In this document: one piece after another, positions 31,634-41,168 of the stretch
Layout: each line of letters starts with the position of its first letter
How positions within the stretch are numbered: the first letter of the stretch is position 1
From: Undibacterium sp. 5I1
GTDB taxonomy: Bacteria; Pseudomonadota; Gammaproteobacteria; Burkholderiales; Burkholderiaceae_D
Direction of reading: 5' to 3'
DNA length: 64,000 nucleotides
Assembly (NCBI RefSeq): GCF_034314085.1
Contig: NZ_JAVIWI010000001.1
Span: 682,001 to 746,000, forward strand
Made by a program: the position numbers and the translations under genes
The notes under the pieces: generated by a model
What the model was told of the DNA's origin: nothing
Database searches by the model: none
What the model saw: only the letters and a program-made list of their open reading frames with translations

Positions 31634-31950
31634 TCACTCAAATTTCGCCATTGCATTGAAAACTTCAAAGAATAAACATCCGCTCCCGGTGTTCTTGTCT
31701 AAGTGTGCGCCACTATCGTCCAATACTTTCAAGCCGATGTTTCGAATGCGCAATTCATCCACTGTTGTCACCAAGTGCTTCAAGTCACGACCTAGGCAAT
31801 CCATTTTCCACACCAACTGCATAGTGCCGGTCTGGAGCGCCTAAAGGCAAGCATTCAAGCGAGGCTGATCGTGCTTAACGCCTGACGCTAAATCCGAATA
31901 AATCTGTTCTTGCTCAACACCGCTAGCCAACAGCACATCTCCTTCCCTCA
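31634..31950 (-). pseudogene. Tn3-type serine resolvase/invertase, broken remnant
   Basis: In one minus-strand frame the sequence reads VLLASGVEQEQIYSDLASGV, then KHDQPRLNACL, a TAG stop, ALQTGTMQLVWKMDCLGRDL and KHLVTTVDELRIRNIGLKVL, ending FNAMAKFE and a stop. This is the middle of a resolvase catalytic domain (usual ...DRLGR... motif and ALAEFER end). The catalytic serine region, the DNA-binding tail and both ends are missing, and one internal stop is present. Confidence 0.8.
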
Positions 31951-32354
31951 CCAACGTCTGTCTTCCATCGCTTTTGGAAACTCGAACATACCTAACTGGC
32001 AGAGGACATTCAATGTGCAAGAAAAGCTGAAATCAATGCGACAGTATGACGTAAATTTTTTTAATGAATTTTCTTGAAGTTTTTCTTTCTTTTTGGCCAT
32101 TTTTTCAATGCGGTTCTTACCTGCCGACTTTGAAAGAGAATGGAGGATGAAACAAGAATAAAAGGTCACTTAAAATCTTGGAATATGCCGTCAGCTAACT
32201 TGAACTCTTCCATATTCAGGAGAGAGTAGTCGTCAATGTATCCATTGGTCTTCAGACGATCGCAAAGATAATGCAGATTATAGCGTATGGATCATGTCAA
32301 GGGAAATCCGTACAAGTCTAACTTTAGTTTCTGGTGTCTCCCAATTCCATTGTA
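31951..32354. other. Fragmentary region between resolvase remnant and chimeric frame
   Basis: No intact gene. On the minus strand at about 32,166-32,290 an open stretch reads LHYLCDRLKTNGYIDDYSLL and then NMEEFKLADGIFQDFK with a stop and no ATG; it looks like the end of a lost gene but is not identified. Confidence 0.35.
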
Positions 32355-32415
32355 TTGAATATCGCCATTGTGGGTGCTGGTAACATCGGCAGTGCTTTCG
32401 CCTTCCAACTCGTCT
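32355..32415 (+). pseudogene. N-terminal scrap of a Rossmann-fold dehydrogenase
   Basis: A TTG-started frame reads LNIAIVGAGNIGSAFAFQLV, a textbook nucleotide-binding GxGxxG start, as in ketopantoate reductase or related dehydrogenases. It stops within ten codons after meeting unrelated RND-transporter DNA. Confidence 0.55.
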
Positions 32416-32970
32416 CCGATGATCGCTGTCACCGGGCGGATTAGTGGCAGAGATCTTGGTTCCGCTATTGCAGATGTAAAAGTCGTGATGGCTCAGAAAA
32501 ATTTACTTCCAAAAGGTAGCTACTATCAATTAGGTGGACTATATGAGCAACAGCAGATTGCTTTCCAGGGATTACTTTCGGTTTTTGCTGCGGCAAGTAC
32601 CTTAGTCTTTCTATTACCTTTGTCTATATATGAAAGTTTCCGTCTGGCGATTGCTATTTTGTTGACTGCTTTGCTCGCGGTATCGACGGTATTTATTGGT
32701 CTTTGGATTACCCATACAGAATTGAATATTTCCGCGATGATGGGTATGACAATGATTATCGGAATGGTGACTGAAGTCGCCATTTTCTATTTTTCTGAAC
32801 ACCAAGATCTAATTACGCAAGAAGATCTGCTCGCTTCAATGATACATGCAGGTATTAACCGTATGCGCCCGATTGCGATGACGATGATCGCAGCGATTTT
32901 GACTTTACCACCATTAGCGTTTGGGATCGGACAGAGATCGGGTAGAAAGAAGTTGCTACCGGAACTTTAA
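32416..32970 (+). pseudogene. RND heavy-metal/multidrug efflux pump, internal C-terminal fragment
   Basis: The frame from about 32,416 encodes AVTGRISGRDLGSAIADVK, GSYYQLGGLYEQQQIAFQGL, then membrane helices including FRLAIAILLTALLAVSTVFIG and ELNISAMMGMTMIIGMVTEV, ending MRPIAMTMIAAILTLPPLAFG. This is the pseudo-symmetric C-terminal membrane half of a CusA/CzcA-like RND pump. The first ~750 residues and the last two helices are missing; similarity ends at GIGQ (about 32,937) and the frame then runs into unrelated codons. Confidence 0.8.
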
Positions 32971-33296
32971 GATGTGCCCCTTTAGGCCAGTTTCGTTTAC
33001 TGGATACTGAAGTACAAAAATAGGATCGACAGCACTTGGAAAAAATCGGCACATTCCAGCCAAATTGACCTCATTGCAAACTTATCCTTGCTAATCAATC
33101 AATTCGTATTTATTCAAAGATTTGATTGACAGACAGACAGGGCTAGATCGCGTCGACAACTGCAGTCAAGAATCTGCCGACCTTAAGGTGCGCTCGATGT
33201 CGATCTAGATCAGCCAAACGTAAAGTCTTTAAAACAATATTGACTGATCAATCGAACTGGAAAGCAATTAGTAAGTGACGATCTGGGTACAGCTCG
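32971..33296. other. Intergenic region between RND fragment and VOC gene
   Basis: About 330 bases of mixed composition with no recognisable gene; includes the 3' flank of the VOC gene. Confidence 0.35.
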
Positions 33297-33773
33297 TTAT
33301 TGCAGTATTGGATGACTTATCTCAATAAGATTACCCCAAGGATCGCTAAAAAATGCGAATCGTACGTCCATCCTTGGCGCGTCTCGCGCCTCGCTGACGA
33401 TTCTGACTCCGCGGCGCTTTAATTCTTCGATAGCTAAGTCGACATTTGCCACGCGCATGCAAAGATGGTGCCAACCACCAACTCTATGGGTGTGGATTAG
33501 TTGCTCATAACTAGGGCGTTCTGTACATCCCGGACCTGCGATAAATTCGATAAGAAAACTGTCATCGCTTGCGGGCGCAAGAAAAGCGAGAGTTTTTTCA
33601 CCTAACTGCATTGTTCGTACCAACCTAAAATCTAGCTTGTGAGTGTACCAAGCGGCTGCAGCCTCAAAGTCTGGCACGCGAATGCCAACATGGTTGCCTC
33701 TCCAAGAAGCGAATGGACTGGACGCGTTCTTTGGGAACGCGTTATCAACTGAGTTCATACTATATTCTTCCAT
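33297..33773 (-). CDS. VOC-superfamily (glyoxalase/dioxygenase-like) protein
   Basis: A 158-residue protein with the vicinal-oxygen-chelate pattern: HVGIRVPDFEAAAAWYTHKL near the N-terminus, HHLCMRVANVDLAIEELKRRG in the middle and FFSDPWGNLIEI at the end. Metal ligands would be His in NHVGIRV and Glu in LIEI, with His in WHHLCM. Substrate unknown. It diverges from a broken LysR gene, which was probably its regulator. Confidence 0.85.
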   Translation of the reverse strand: MEEYSMNSVDNAFPKNASSPFASWRGNHVGIRVPDFEAAAAWYTHKLDFRLVRTMQLGEKTLAFLAPASDDSFLIEFIAGPGCTERPSYEQLIHTHRVGGWHHLCMRVANVDLAIEELKRRGVRIVSEARDAPRMDVRFAFFSDPWGNLIEISHPILQ

Positions 33774-33815
33774 AAAGTAAATTTAGTGCAGCAATCATAA
33801 CGTCCACTAAATGGA

Positions 33816-34300
33816 TTGATAACGATGCTGGAACCGAATAGACTGTTCGCCATGAAGAACAATCATGAGTTAACTCTGGACGATTTGTCTGTCTTTGTCG
33901 CAGTTTGCAAAGCGAATGGCTTTCGCGCGGCAGCAAACCAGCTTGGATTGTCGCCTTCCCATGTGAGCGAGATCATCACTCGCATCGAGAAGCAATTAGG
34001 ATTACCTCTTTTAATTCGCAACACTCGCAGTGTCATGCCGACTGAGGCAGGGCGTTTGCTCGAAAGTCGTCTCTCGCCATTGTTGATGCGGCGGCTGCTG
34101 CCATTGGGCTCGCATGTGATGGGCATGGCCTCATATGCACATTTAAGAATTGGCTTGATCCCTTTTTCGAAAGCGGACAGCTCTAGCCGGTCATGCCCGA
34201 CTGGTGGCAACGGTTCGAGGGGCCAAGGTTATACTTTACTAGTAGACGTATGCCAGGTACCTTGCGTGCTTTTGTGAATATGATTATAGAAACAGCGTAA
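33816..34300 (+). pseudogene. LysR-family transcriptional regulator with internal deletion and frameshift
   Basis: The N-terminal winged helix is intact (LTLDDLSVFVAVCKANGFRA, HVSEIITRIEKQLGLPLLIR). After about residue 95 the sequence jumps to the C-terminal end of the family, and in another frame reads WLDPFFESGQL, a TAG stop, [35 protein letters not shown] and TAA. Some 170-200 residues of the ligand-binding domain are missing. The DNA-binding half could still be made as a 153-residue protein. Confidence 0.82.
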
Positions 34301-34702
34301 TGCACAACGTCGCTCAAAATATGTGTACACGGTGCTCAGTGGCGGAAACAAGTCTTTCCAATTTCCGAGTTGCAATATCTTTACCGAGCCAATGTAACGA
34401 TTTCGAAGGTATTTTTTCTCTCAACCGCGGTCAACCCCAAATTCCTCTAACGGCACATTGTTGACACTCGCATTTTCAATTGAAAATCTGAATTTACGAA
34501 CCGACCAACAGGTGCTGAAGTAATTCTGTATCTTGACCCACTCGAAATTTGGCGGAAGATGCGTTCAGTGATTTCCGGTTATCGACCTGTAATTGCAATC
34601 AAATATGATTACTTAACATCCACAAATTTCGAGCGGCTTGATTCGCTAGAGGTTGCTTCAGGTGGGCAAGGCCGCACGAGCGTTTGGTTCTTCACTCGGC
34701 GG
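34301..34702. other. Intergenic region between LysR remnant and aspD
   Basis: About 400 bases with no recognisable gene, RNA or repeat; a convergent gap between a plus-strand pseudogene and the minus-strand aspT-aspD operon. Confidence 0.35.
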
Positions 34703-36349
34703 TCAGCTAGGATGCAATGGCACTGCGCGCGGGGGCTGAGGGTCTGTTACAGGGGCTGGTAAGCTATCCCTAAAATCCTGATAACACTCATCGAGCACAT
34801 GACGCGTAAATTTGCCGATAGCCGCGTACTCGATCTCAGTTAGGTTGGCCAACGAGACCCGCGCCGAGGTGTCGATCACATCAAAACCGTTACCCGGCAG
34901 CAGAACCACACCGGTTTCTTGCGCAAGCCGGAAAAGAAAGCTGATACCAAGATCGCTGCGGACGAACCATGCTTCAAATTCGGGCCCATACAATGCGCCG
35001 CCAATTTCTTGCAGATCGATCAACGAGTAATAGTTCACGTCATTGGGCGTGCGCAACGCCTCGATACCCATATTGCGATACAAGGTCTGATAGCGCTTGC
35101 GCAGTAACTGTTTGGCCGACTCCTTGTAGCGGTGTTCTCGGTCCATGAGTCCATTGAGCGCGAACAGTGCCATTTGCAGTTGTTGCGGCAGTGATAATCC
35201 GGCGGTATGGTTGAGCGCGACGGCGCGGCTGTCAGCGACCAGTCGATCGATGAAACGAATCGTGCGCGGCGTGGTGGTGAGTGAAGCGTATCGTGCGTCG
35301 AGAAGCACTTTTTCCGCCTCCGGTAATGCTGCCAGCGCCGCGTCAAAAACATTTTCGTCATGTAGCGCAATGGTACCTAGGCGCCATCCTGTTGCGCCAA
35401 AGAACTTTGAGAATGAGTACACGCAAAGTGTATTTCGTGGGCACTTTGCGAACAGCGACACAAAATTATCCGCAAAGGTGCCGTATACATCATCGGTGAC
35501 AATGAACAGATCCGAGCGTTGTTGCGCTACCAGCGCGGCCAGTTGATCGAGAACTTGATCTGATAACTTGGTCGAGGGTGGATTACTCGGATTGACGAGA
35601 CAAAATAGCTTTACTGCCGGATCGCTCAGCTTGTCGATTTCGTTGTCCGGCAACTGCCAGTCGGCGTGCCCATCCATGCGAATATCAACCACCTCGAGGC
35701 CGTATTCGGCTAGTAGCGGGATTTCCAAATAAGGTGAAAAGATCGGCGTGCTGATGGCGATCTTGTCACCCGGCTTGATCAAGCCGTTGGCCCGCAATGT
35801 TTGGAAAATATACGTCATCGCGGCCGTGCCACCCTCGGTGGCAAACACCGAGAACGATCCCTGATGGGCGAGCGGGCCGAACATTTCCTGCGCCAGATAC
35901 GCTTTGACGATTTCTTCGGTGTGCGCCAGCATACGCGGTGGGGTAGGGTAATTACATCCAAGAAATGCTGCCACCATCTCGAACAGAAACGTCTCTTGGT
36001 CAAGTCCGAGCTGATCCTTTACATAGGAAATGGCTGCGCGTAGAAAGCGCACACCATCCGTACTGCGATGAGCCGTGGCATAGATATCGAACCGGTGCAC
36101 GATGCCGCTGCGTTCCGGCAGTCCACCAAAGCCGCTGTCGAGATATGAATACGACCGCTCGGCCTCGCGCATAGAAAAATCGCCCAGGCTCAGAAACGCC
36201 CAGCGCGGCAGTGTCGCCAGAAAATTCGGATTGCCGCGACCTGCATTGAGCATCATACGCTGTGCATCCGAGGAAGCAATGGCGATGAGCTGATCCTTGA
36301 GTTCAAACGGGCTGAGGTTGGCAAATTGCTGAAAATCTTGTTGCGGCAT
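34703..36349 (-). CDS. aspD: Bifunctional aspartate transaminase/aspartate 4-decarboxylase
   Basis: A 548-residue PLP enzyme from the ATG at 36,349, 19 bases after aspT; an upstream start at 36,400 would overlap aspT. The PLP lysine is in YSFSKFFGATGWRLG; CLVNPSNPPSTKLSD and TDDVYGTFADNF are the fold type I landmarks. It removes the beta-carboxyl of aspartate to give alanine and CO2, consuming a proton. Paired with AspT this makes a proton-motive cycle. Marked GC-rich codon use compared with the chromosome core points to transfer. Confidence 0.93.
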   Translation of the reverse strand: MPQQDFQQFANLSPFELKDQLIAIASSDAQRMMLNAGRGNPNFLATLPRWAFLSLGDFSMREAERSYSYLDSGFGGLPERSGIVHRFDIYATAHRSTDGVRFLRAAISYVKDQLGLDQETFLFEMVAAFLGCNYPTPPRMLAHTEEIVKAYLAQEMFGPLAHQGSFSVFATEGGTAAMTYIFQTLRANGLIKPGDKIAISTPIFSPYLEIPLLAEYGLEVVDIRMDGHADWQLPDNEIDKLSDPAVKLFCLVNPSNPPSTKLSDQVLDQLAALVAQQRSDLFIVTDDVYGTFADNFVSLFAKCPRNTLCVYSFSKFFGATGWRLGTIALHDENVFDAALAALPEAEKVLLDARYASLTTTPRTIRFIDRLVADSRAVALNHTAGLSLPQQLQMALFALNGLMDREHRYKESAKQLLRKRYQTLYRNMGIEALRTPNDVNYYSLIDLQEIGGALYGPEFEAWFVRSDLGISFLFRLAQETGVVLLPGNGFDVIDTSARVSLANLTEIEYAAIGKFTRHVLDECYQDFRDSLPAPVTDPQPPRAVPLHPS

Positions 36350-36368
36350 GATAGGACTCGATCGCAGT

Positions 36369-38078
36369 TTAGGGCGTGGCATTTGTGGTGATGATTCCAA
36401 CGATGACTGGACCCCAAAGGGTTAGAAACACATTGGCAACGGCGTAAGTAACGGTAAAGGACACGACAGGGGTTGCATTGCCTGCTTTCTCGAGCAACGC
36501 TGCAAACGCTGGGTTGGCGCTGCGTCCTCCGGCGACACAGGCGAGCGCTTCGATCGGATTGCGAATGCGCAGGACGTACCACGAAAAAAAGAAAGTAACG
36601 ACTTGGGGTATCAGCGTCACACCAGCGCCGAGCAACAGTAGTGTGAAGCCGTGCTGCCGGATTGCGACCAATGCCTGCGGTCCTGCCGAGATCCCGACGA
36701 TGCCAACAAAGACTGCGAGACCAAAATCGCGCAAGAAGTTGGACGCGCCCACGGGCAGTGCCGACACACCTGGATGGACACTGCGAAGCCAGCCGAACAT
36801 CAGGCCGGAGAGTAGACATCCACCGCCACTCCCGATCGAGATCGGGATACCCATGATGTGGAACTGCACCATGCCAATCAGAATGCCGATCAACATGCCT
36901 AATCCCATGAAGATGAAATCAGTGACCGCTGCCGGATTGATCTTGTAGCCAATTTTTGTTTGCACTCGGTCCAGATCCACGGGGCTGCCGGTGAAGTGTA
37001 ATTCATCACCGCTTTTCAGGATGATCTTGTTGAGCAGCGGAAGCGCTAGGCCCATGCGCAAGACCCGTGTCAAAAATACGCCGTGACGTGTATCCACCGT
37101 TACGTGGTCGTGAATTTCGCCGACTTCACGCCCGCTCAGCGCGCGATTGGTCAAAATGATTTCACGACTCTCCTGCACCAGTAACATGTCCGCCGGCGCG
37201 CTGATTTCCTTGCCGAAGTAATCGGCTGCGGCTTCCATGACGGCAATCAGCCCAGTAACCGCCACCATGTCTCCGGCCAGCACGACGGTGGTGTCCGCGA
37301 TCGCCAACGGTTGTCCAGACCGATAAATCGCCTCTACCGAGGCATCCGATAGCGCGATGTCGATCGCCAGGGCAGTCTGGTTGACCGCCGCGCTGTCGGG
37401 TGCAACCAAATACATTCGAGTGGCAACGGTGCGCATTGCATTGAACTGTCCCCGGTCAAGTTCGGCGTGGCCGCCGGAGATTGAAGCAGCAAGCTTGATG
37501 GCTTCCTGACGAATATCCCAGCGCATCACCATCGGCAGGAACCAGGTGACCATTATGATCGGTCCGAGCGACCCAAAAATATAACAAACCGCATAGCCAA
37601 CTGCGACGTTCGTTTGCATCGTCTTGATCAAGGCCGGGGCCAAACCAAGCTTGGCGATGGCATCACCAGCGGTGCCAATGATGGCCGACTGTGTCAGCCC
37701 GCCAGCGGCTAGGCCAGCAGCCATGCCGCGATCAAGGTCGAACATCCAGGCACTGAACAGTACGCATAAAAGACCCGTCGCGCACATCACAAATGCCGAC
37801 ACCAGTTGATTGAGTGAGCGTCGGTTCAGCGCATGGAAAAACTGCGGGCCACCTTGGAACCCGACCGCGTAAATAAATAGAGCGAAGAAAATCGCCTTTA
37901 TGCCGCCATTGATCTCAATTCCGAGCTGGCCTATGACAACTCCCACCAGCAGGGTTCCGGCAATGCCTCCCAGAACAAAACGCCCAACCTTGATTTTGCC
38001 GACCAGATAGCCGATTGCAATCGTCGCGAACAGAGCCAGTAACGGCTCGCGTGTAAGCAGATGTTTGATCAATTCCAT
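36369..38078 (-). CDS. aspT: Aspartate:alanine antiporter
   Basis: A 569-residue membrane protein of the AAE family (TC 2.A.81). About five helices at the N-terminus (LLALFATIAIGYLVG, ALFIYAVGFQGGPQFFHAL), a cytoplasmic region with two RCK/TrkA-C-type domains (about residues 200-370, including LSGREVGEI and SGDELHFTGSPVDL), then five more helices (DFIFMGLGMLIGILIGM, ACVAGGRSANPAFAALLEK). It takes up aspartate and expels alanine. It precedes aspD on the same strand; the two form the classic energy-conserving aspartate pathway known from Tetragenococcus and Comamonas. Confidence 0.93.
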   Translation of the reverse strand: MELIKHLLTREPLLALFATIAIGYLVGKIKVGRFVLGGIAGTLLVGVVIGQLGIEINGGIKAIFFALFIYAVGFQGGPQFFHALNRRSLNQLVSAFVMCATGLLCVLFSAWMFDLDRGMAAGLAAGGLTQSAIIGTAGDAIAKLGLAPALIKTMQTNVAVGYAVCYIFGSLGPIIMVTWFLPMVMRWDIRQEAIKLAASISGGHAELDRGQFNAMRTVATRMYLVAPDSAAVNQTALAIDIALSDASVEAIYRSGQPLAIADTTVVLAGDMVAVTGLIAVMEAAADYFGKEISAPADMLLVQESREIILTNRALSGREVGEIHDHVTVDTRHGVFLTRVLRMGLALPLLNKIILKSGDELHFTGSPVDLDRVQTKIGYKINPAAVTDFIFMGLGMLIGILIGMVQFHIMGIPISIGSGGGCLLSGLMFGWLRSVHPGVSALPVGASNFLRDFGLAVFVGIVGISAGPQALVAIRQHGFTLLLLGAGVTLIPQVVTFFFSWYVLRIRNPIEALACVAGGRSANPAFAALLEKAGNATPVVSFTVTYAVANVFLTLWGPVIVGIITTNATP

Positions 38079-38472
38079 TGCAGTTCCATGATGAATTTCC
38101 GCCAGAGTAAAATGTGCATGAGCGCTTGAGCATCCGAGTCGATGCTGCGAACGAAATTGGAGAACAGTTGACTAGTCAGCACGCGGAAAGGGAGCCGCGG
38201 CCAGCGCGCGTTGAGTATAGTTTGTCCATTTGATTTTTCTGTGTGCGGTACCCCGCACAACAGCATATCGATATGTGCAATTAAGCCGTAGGCAGGGCGC
38301 AAGATTGACCACTTCAGAGTAGGGTTCTAAGCCCTACCCAGCGAAGTTTGTTTATTAGGGTGACCAACTGTCAGATTGAATCGAAACTAATACAACTTAG
38401 TTCCGAAAATGTAAAATCATGTCTAGTGCACGTAATCGAACATCGCTAGTCGGAATTGAAAAGCCATTGCAT
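38079..38472. other. Region upstream of aspT
   Basis: About 390 bases that should carry the aspT-aspD promoter. Composition falls from GC-rich to AT-rich at about 38,290, marking the likely edge of the transferred block. No other gene is recognised. Confidence 0.4.
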
Positions 38473-38745
38473 TTACCGTTTAGTGTCATGATTCATTGCG
38501 GAGCCATGCTCATTCTTTCGAACGCCTCTCAAATTAAGAATAAAAAGACCAACCTGTAATTCAACCAATGCATAGGCGTTATCGTATAAACCCCAAATGA
38601 CCCATAACAAGTTGCTCAAGATAAAACACCAAAAACCTGAATTTCTTTTTCCTGCCGAATTAGACCCAACCAACCACGATGCGACTAAGGTGACGACCAT
38701 CGCGACACATTGCAATGTAGTTAAACCGAAATCTAGCAATTGCAC
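38473..38745 (-). CDS. Small three-helix membrane protein (PQ-loop/SemiSWEET-like)
   Basis: A 90-residue protein with three hydrophobic segments (LQCVAMVVTLVASWLVG, FWCFILSNLLWVIWGLY, YALVELQVGLFILNLRG). Size and the W-GF-F-SN--W-WG pattern resemble small proteins annotated as amino acid or sugar transporters of PQ-loop type. No PQ motif itself is seen, so function stays open. The gene is isolated. Confidence 0.65.
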   Translation of the reverse strand: MQLLDFGLTTLQCVAMVVTLVASWLVGSNSAGKRNSGFWCFILSNLLWVIWGLYDNAYALVELQVGLFILNLRGVRKNEHGSAMNHDTKR

Positions 38746-39235
38746 CTCTCCTTGTGTATATAGTATTTTGTACCACGCAGGGCTTTAGATTTCATCTCAA
38801 TTAAATCGCGATCATCAATATTATTTTCACACTCTTAAATTCCTAAACGGATTGTCAAGGTGTTCAGTATTAATCTCTCACGGTGCGTGCAAAGTTTTGG
38901 ATATCAGAATCTCAGGATTACTCACTTCTTAAAGCTATCCTATTATTGAACCACCTTGTTTTTGTGGGGAGGGGATTACCGTATTAATCAATAATGTCCT
39001 TTCCAATGAACATGAGAAGAATAGTTAGGAGGCTCCCAAATATTTAAAACAATTCTAGAACAATGACAAGTTTGAACTATGCGGCCATGAATATGTAGGC
39101 GATACTTAAGATATTCATTGTCAGCAAACAGATTACGAGCAAACGCCAACGCCAGACAAACCAACTTCATTACAAGGCAAAAATTGAACTTTGTTCCTCA
39201 GACGCTTATTTTAACTATGCCTAAAAATAGTAAGG
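38746..39235. other. Intergenic region
   Basis: About 490 AT-rich bases with no recognisable gene, repeat or RNA. Confidence 0.4.
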
Positions 39236-40628
39236 CTATTTTGCTACTCGCCAGATAATGTTACCAACGTCATCAGCGACAAGTAACGCTCCTTTCTTAT
39301 CAATCGCAACTCCCACAGGTCGCCCATAAGCTTCATGATCTTTGTTTAAAAATCCAGTCAAAAAATCCTCAACCGCTCCAGTGGGGTGATTATTAATAAA
39401 TGGAACAAAGATCACTTTATAGCCACTGTGTAATTTCCTATTCCAAGATCCATGTTGCCCAACAAAGGCGCCATTTTTATAATGAGGAGAAAATAAGTTA
39501 GCATCGTAAAAAGTAAGCCCCAATGAAGCGGTATGTGCTCCCAATGCAAAATCCGGCTTGATTGCTCTCTCAACTAAGTCAGGTCGTTGTGGATGCATGC
39601 GCACATCGATATTCTGTCCGAAATAACTGTATGGCCATCCATAAAATGCTCCATCTTTCACAGAAGTCATGTAGTCAGGTACGAGGTCGTCCCCCAATTC
39701 GTCCCGCTCGTTTACCGCAGTCCACAAACCGCCATCTTCTGGCTGCCAAGCCATACCGACTGGATTACGCAATCCAGAACCGAAAACTCGAATAGCTCCC
39801 GTTTTAATCGTGATTTCCAAAATATCAGCGCGATTGGTTTCTGCTTCTATACCATTTTCACCGACATTACTGTTCGATCCAACACTAACGTATAAACGAG
39901 TTCCATCGCGGCTAGCAATAATATTTTTCGTCCAATGATGGTTAATCGTTCCAGCCGGAAGATCAGCGATTTTCGTGGGCTTCGTAGTTATTTTTGTGTC
40001 GCCCTCTTTATACGGGGAGCGTAAAACTGCGTCCGTATCAGCAATATATAAATCCTCGCCCGCTAAGGCCATACCAAAAGGGGAATTTAATCCCCTGCAA
40101 GAACGCCGTTTTTAATTCTGCAATTCCTTCCTTACTCACTCCTCTTAACAGCGTAACGCGATTGGCACTTGCAACACCAGCACCAGCTTTTTTCATGACT
40201 TTTTTCATCACAAAGCCTTTGATGCCTTTACTATCGTCTGGCTTGGGAGGTGCATTAGTTTCCGCAACTAGAACATCTCCGTTTGGGAGAACATAAAGCC
40301 ACCTTGGGTGATCAAGGTTGTTGCTAAATACGGTGACAGAAAATCCAGGTGGAGCAACAAGTTTCACGCCCGACGGCCATCCAATGGCTGGGGCAATATT
40401 TACCGTAGGTATTAGTTGCTTCTGAGGCTTTGGTAAAGTTGGATTACTTCCCATTTGCGTTATGGCATTGACTGTTTGGGACAACACGTTTTCACCACCA
40501 AAAAAAATGATAAGTAAGACAAATAGACCAAATAGATTTTTCGACCTTAGCAATCTTTTTTCTGGTGAAAAAAAATCAATAGATTTATTTAGTGTTAGTA
40601 AAAAAATGTCTTTTTTTATTGAGCGCAT
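39236..40628 (-). pseudogene. PQQ-dependent sugar (sorbosone-type) dehydrogenase, one-base frameshift
   Basis: Two overlapping minus-strand frames together make a ~463-residue protein. The first (40,628-40,038) has a signal/anchor segment (LFGLFVLLIIFFGGENVLS) and the start of the beta-propeller (GFSVTVFSNNLDHPRWLYVL, GDVLVAETNA). The second (from about 40,080 to 39,236) continues [56 protein letters not shown] and [12 protein letters not shown]. At about 40,080 the family reads FPFGMAL; here one extra T in a CCCCTTTT run gives FPFWYGL and a stop. It is either a true lesion, slippage-prone, or a sequencing error. Relatives oxidise aldoses or sorbosone in the periplasm. Confidence 0.82.
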
Positions 40629-40967
40629 GATTTTTATCTGAAGATATCAATAGAAACCGAGAATAAACGAATCACTCAGATTAATTTGGGCTTCAATCCA
40701 CATAGCTCATCCTATTTTTACGCACATTAAATTTTTAATTTAATAAATAAAAAAAGTACAAGCGTAAAAGATCTCAGAAATATTTTTTGAAATACATTGA
40801 TTGTAAAAAATATATTTAAACTATCTACTTTTGTTACCCAACTTAATTCTGAATTAAAACAGGCCAGCAATTTGCTGGCCCGATGTTTTACTTAGTTACT
40901 TATTTATTCTAAAAATCAAAAATTTATTGATCTGATTTAATACCAACATAAATTTTCAATTTACTAG
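40629..40967. other. Intergenic region
   Basis: About 340 very AT-rich bases with a terminator for the small gene on its right. It also holds the upstream region of the sugar dehydrogenase gene. Nothing else is seen. Confidence 0.45.
40862..40880 (-). terminator. Intrinsic terminator downstream of the small minus-strand gene
   Basis: A perfect hairpin GGCCAGCAAATTGCTGGCC; on the minus strand it is followed by TGTTTTAA. On the plus strand the tail (CGATGTTTTA) is poorer. Confidence 0.7.
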
Positions 40968-41168
40968 TTACATTGTTGAAGAATGGCATGCTTTTTCAGT
41001 GCTTTTTTGCACCGTATTACAGCATCCCATTGCCGTTTTTGAGCTCTCCTTCGCTTCGCTTACTTTATTTTTTTCGTGAGAATCTGCTGCTTTCAGATGA
41101 TTTTTTGCTGCTTCTTGATGATCTGTGTCCTGCTTGTGTAAGCTACTGGCTTCTGTTGTGTTGGACAT
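40968..41168 (-). CDS. Small hydrophilic protein, function unknown
   Basis: A 66-residue highly charged protein (HKQDTDHQEAAKNHLKAADS) with His/Lys/Glu-rich helical repeats and a CC pair plus one more Cys near the end. It resembles small, stress-related helical proteins common in Burkholderiales, but is not identified. Support comes from the terminator 90 bases downstream and from compact coding use. No signal peptide. Confidence 0.5.
   Translation of the reverse strand: MSNTTEASSLHKQDTDHQEAAKNHLKAADSHEKNKVSEAKESSKTAMGCCNTVQKSTEKACHSSTM

Noticed and set aside
31948..32169. A 73-codon minus-strand frame
   Set aside because: No recognisable similarity or clear ribosome site, and it lies among remnants; a chance frame in AT-rich DNA.
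36253..36819. A 188-codon minus-strand frame overlapping aspT and aspD
   Set aside because: Shadow of the GC-rich aspT coding sequence in another frame; Arg/Cys/His-rich with no family match.
38988..39170. A 60-codon minus-strand frame
   Set aside because: No family resemblance or clear start signal; composition looks random.
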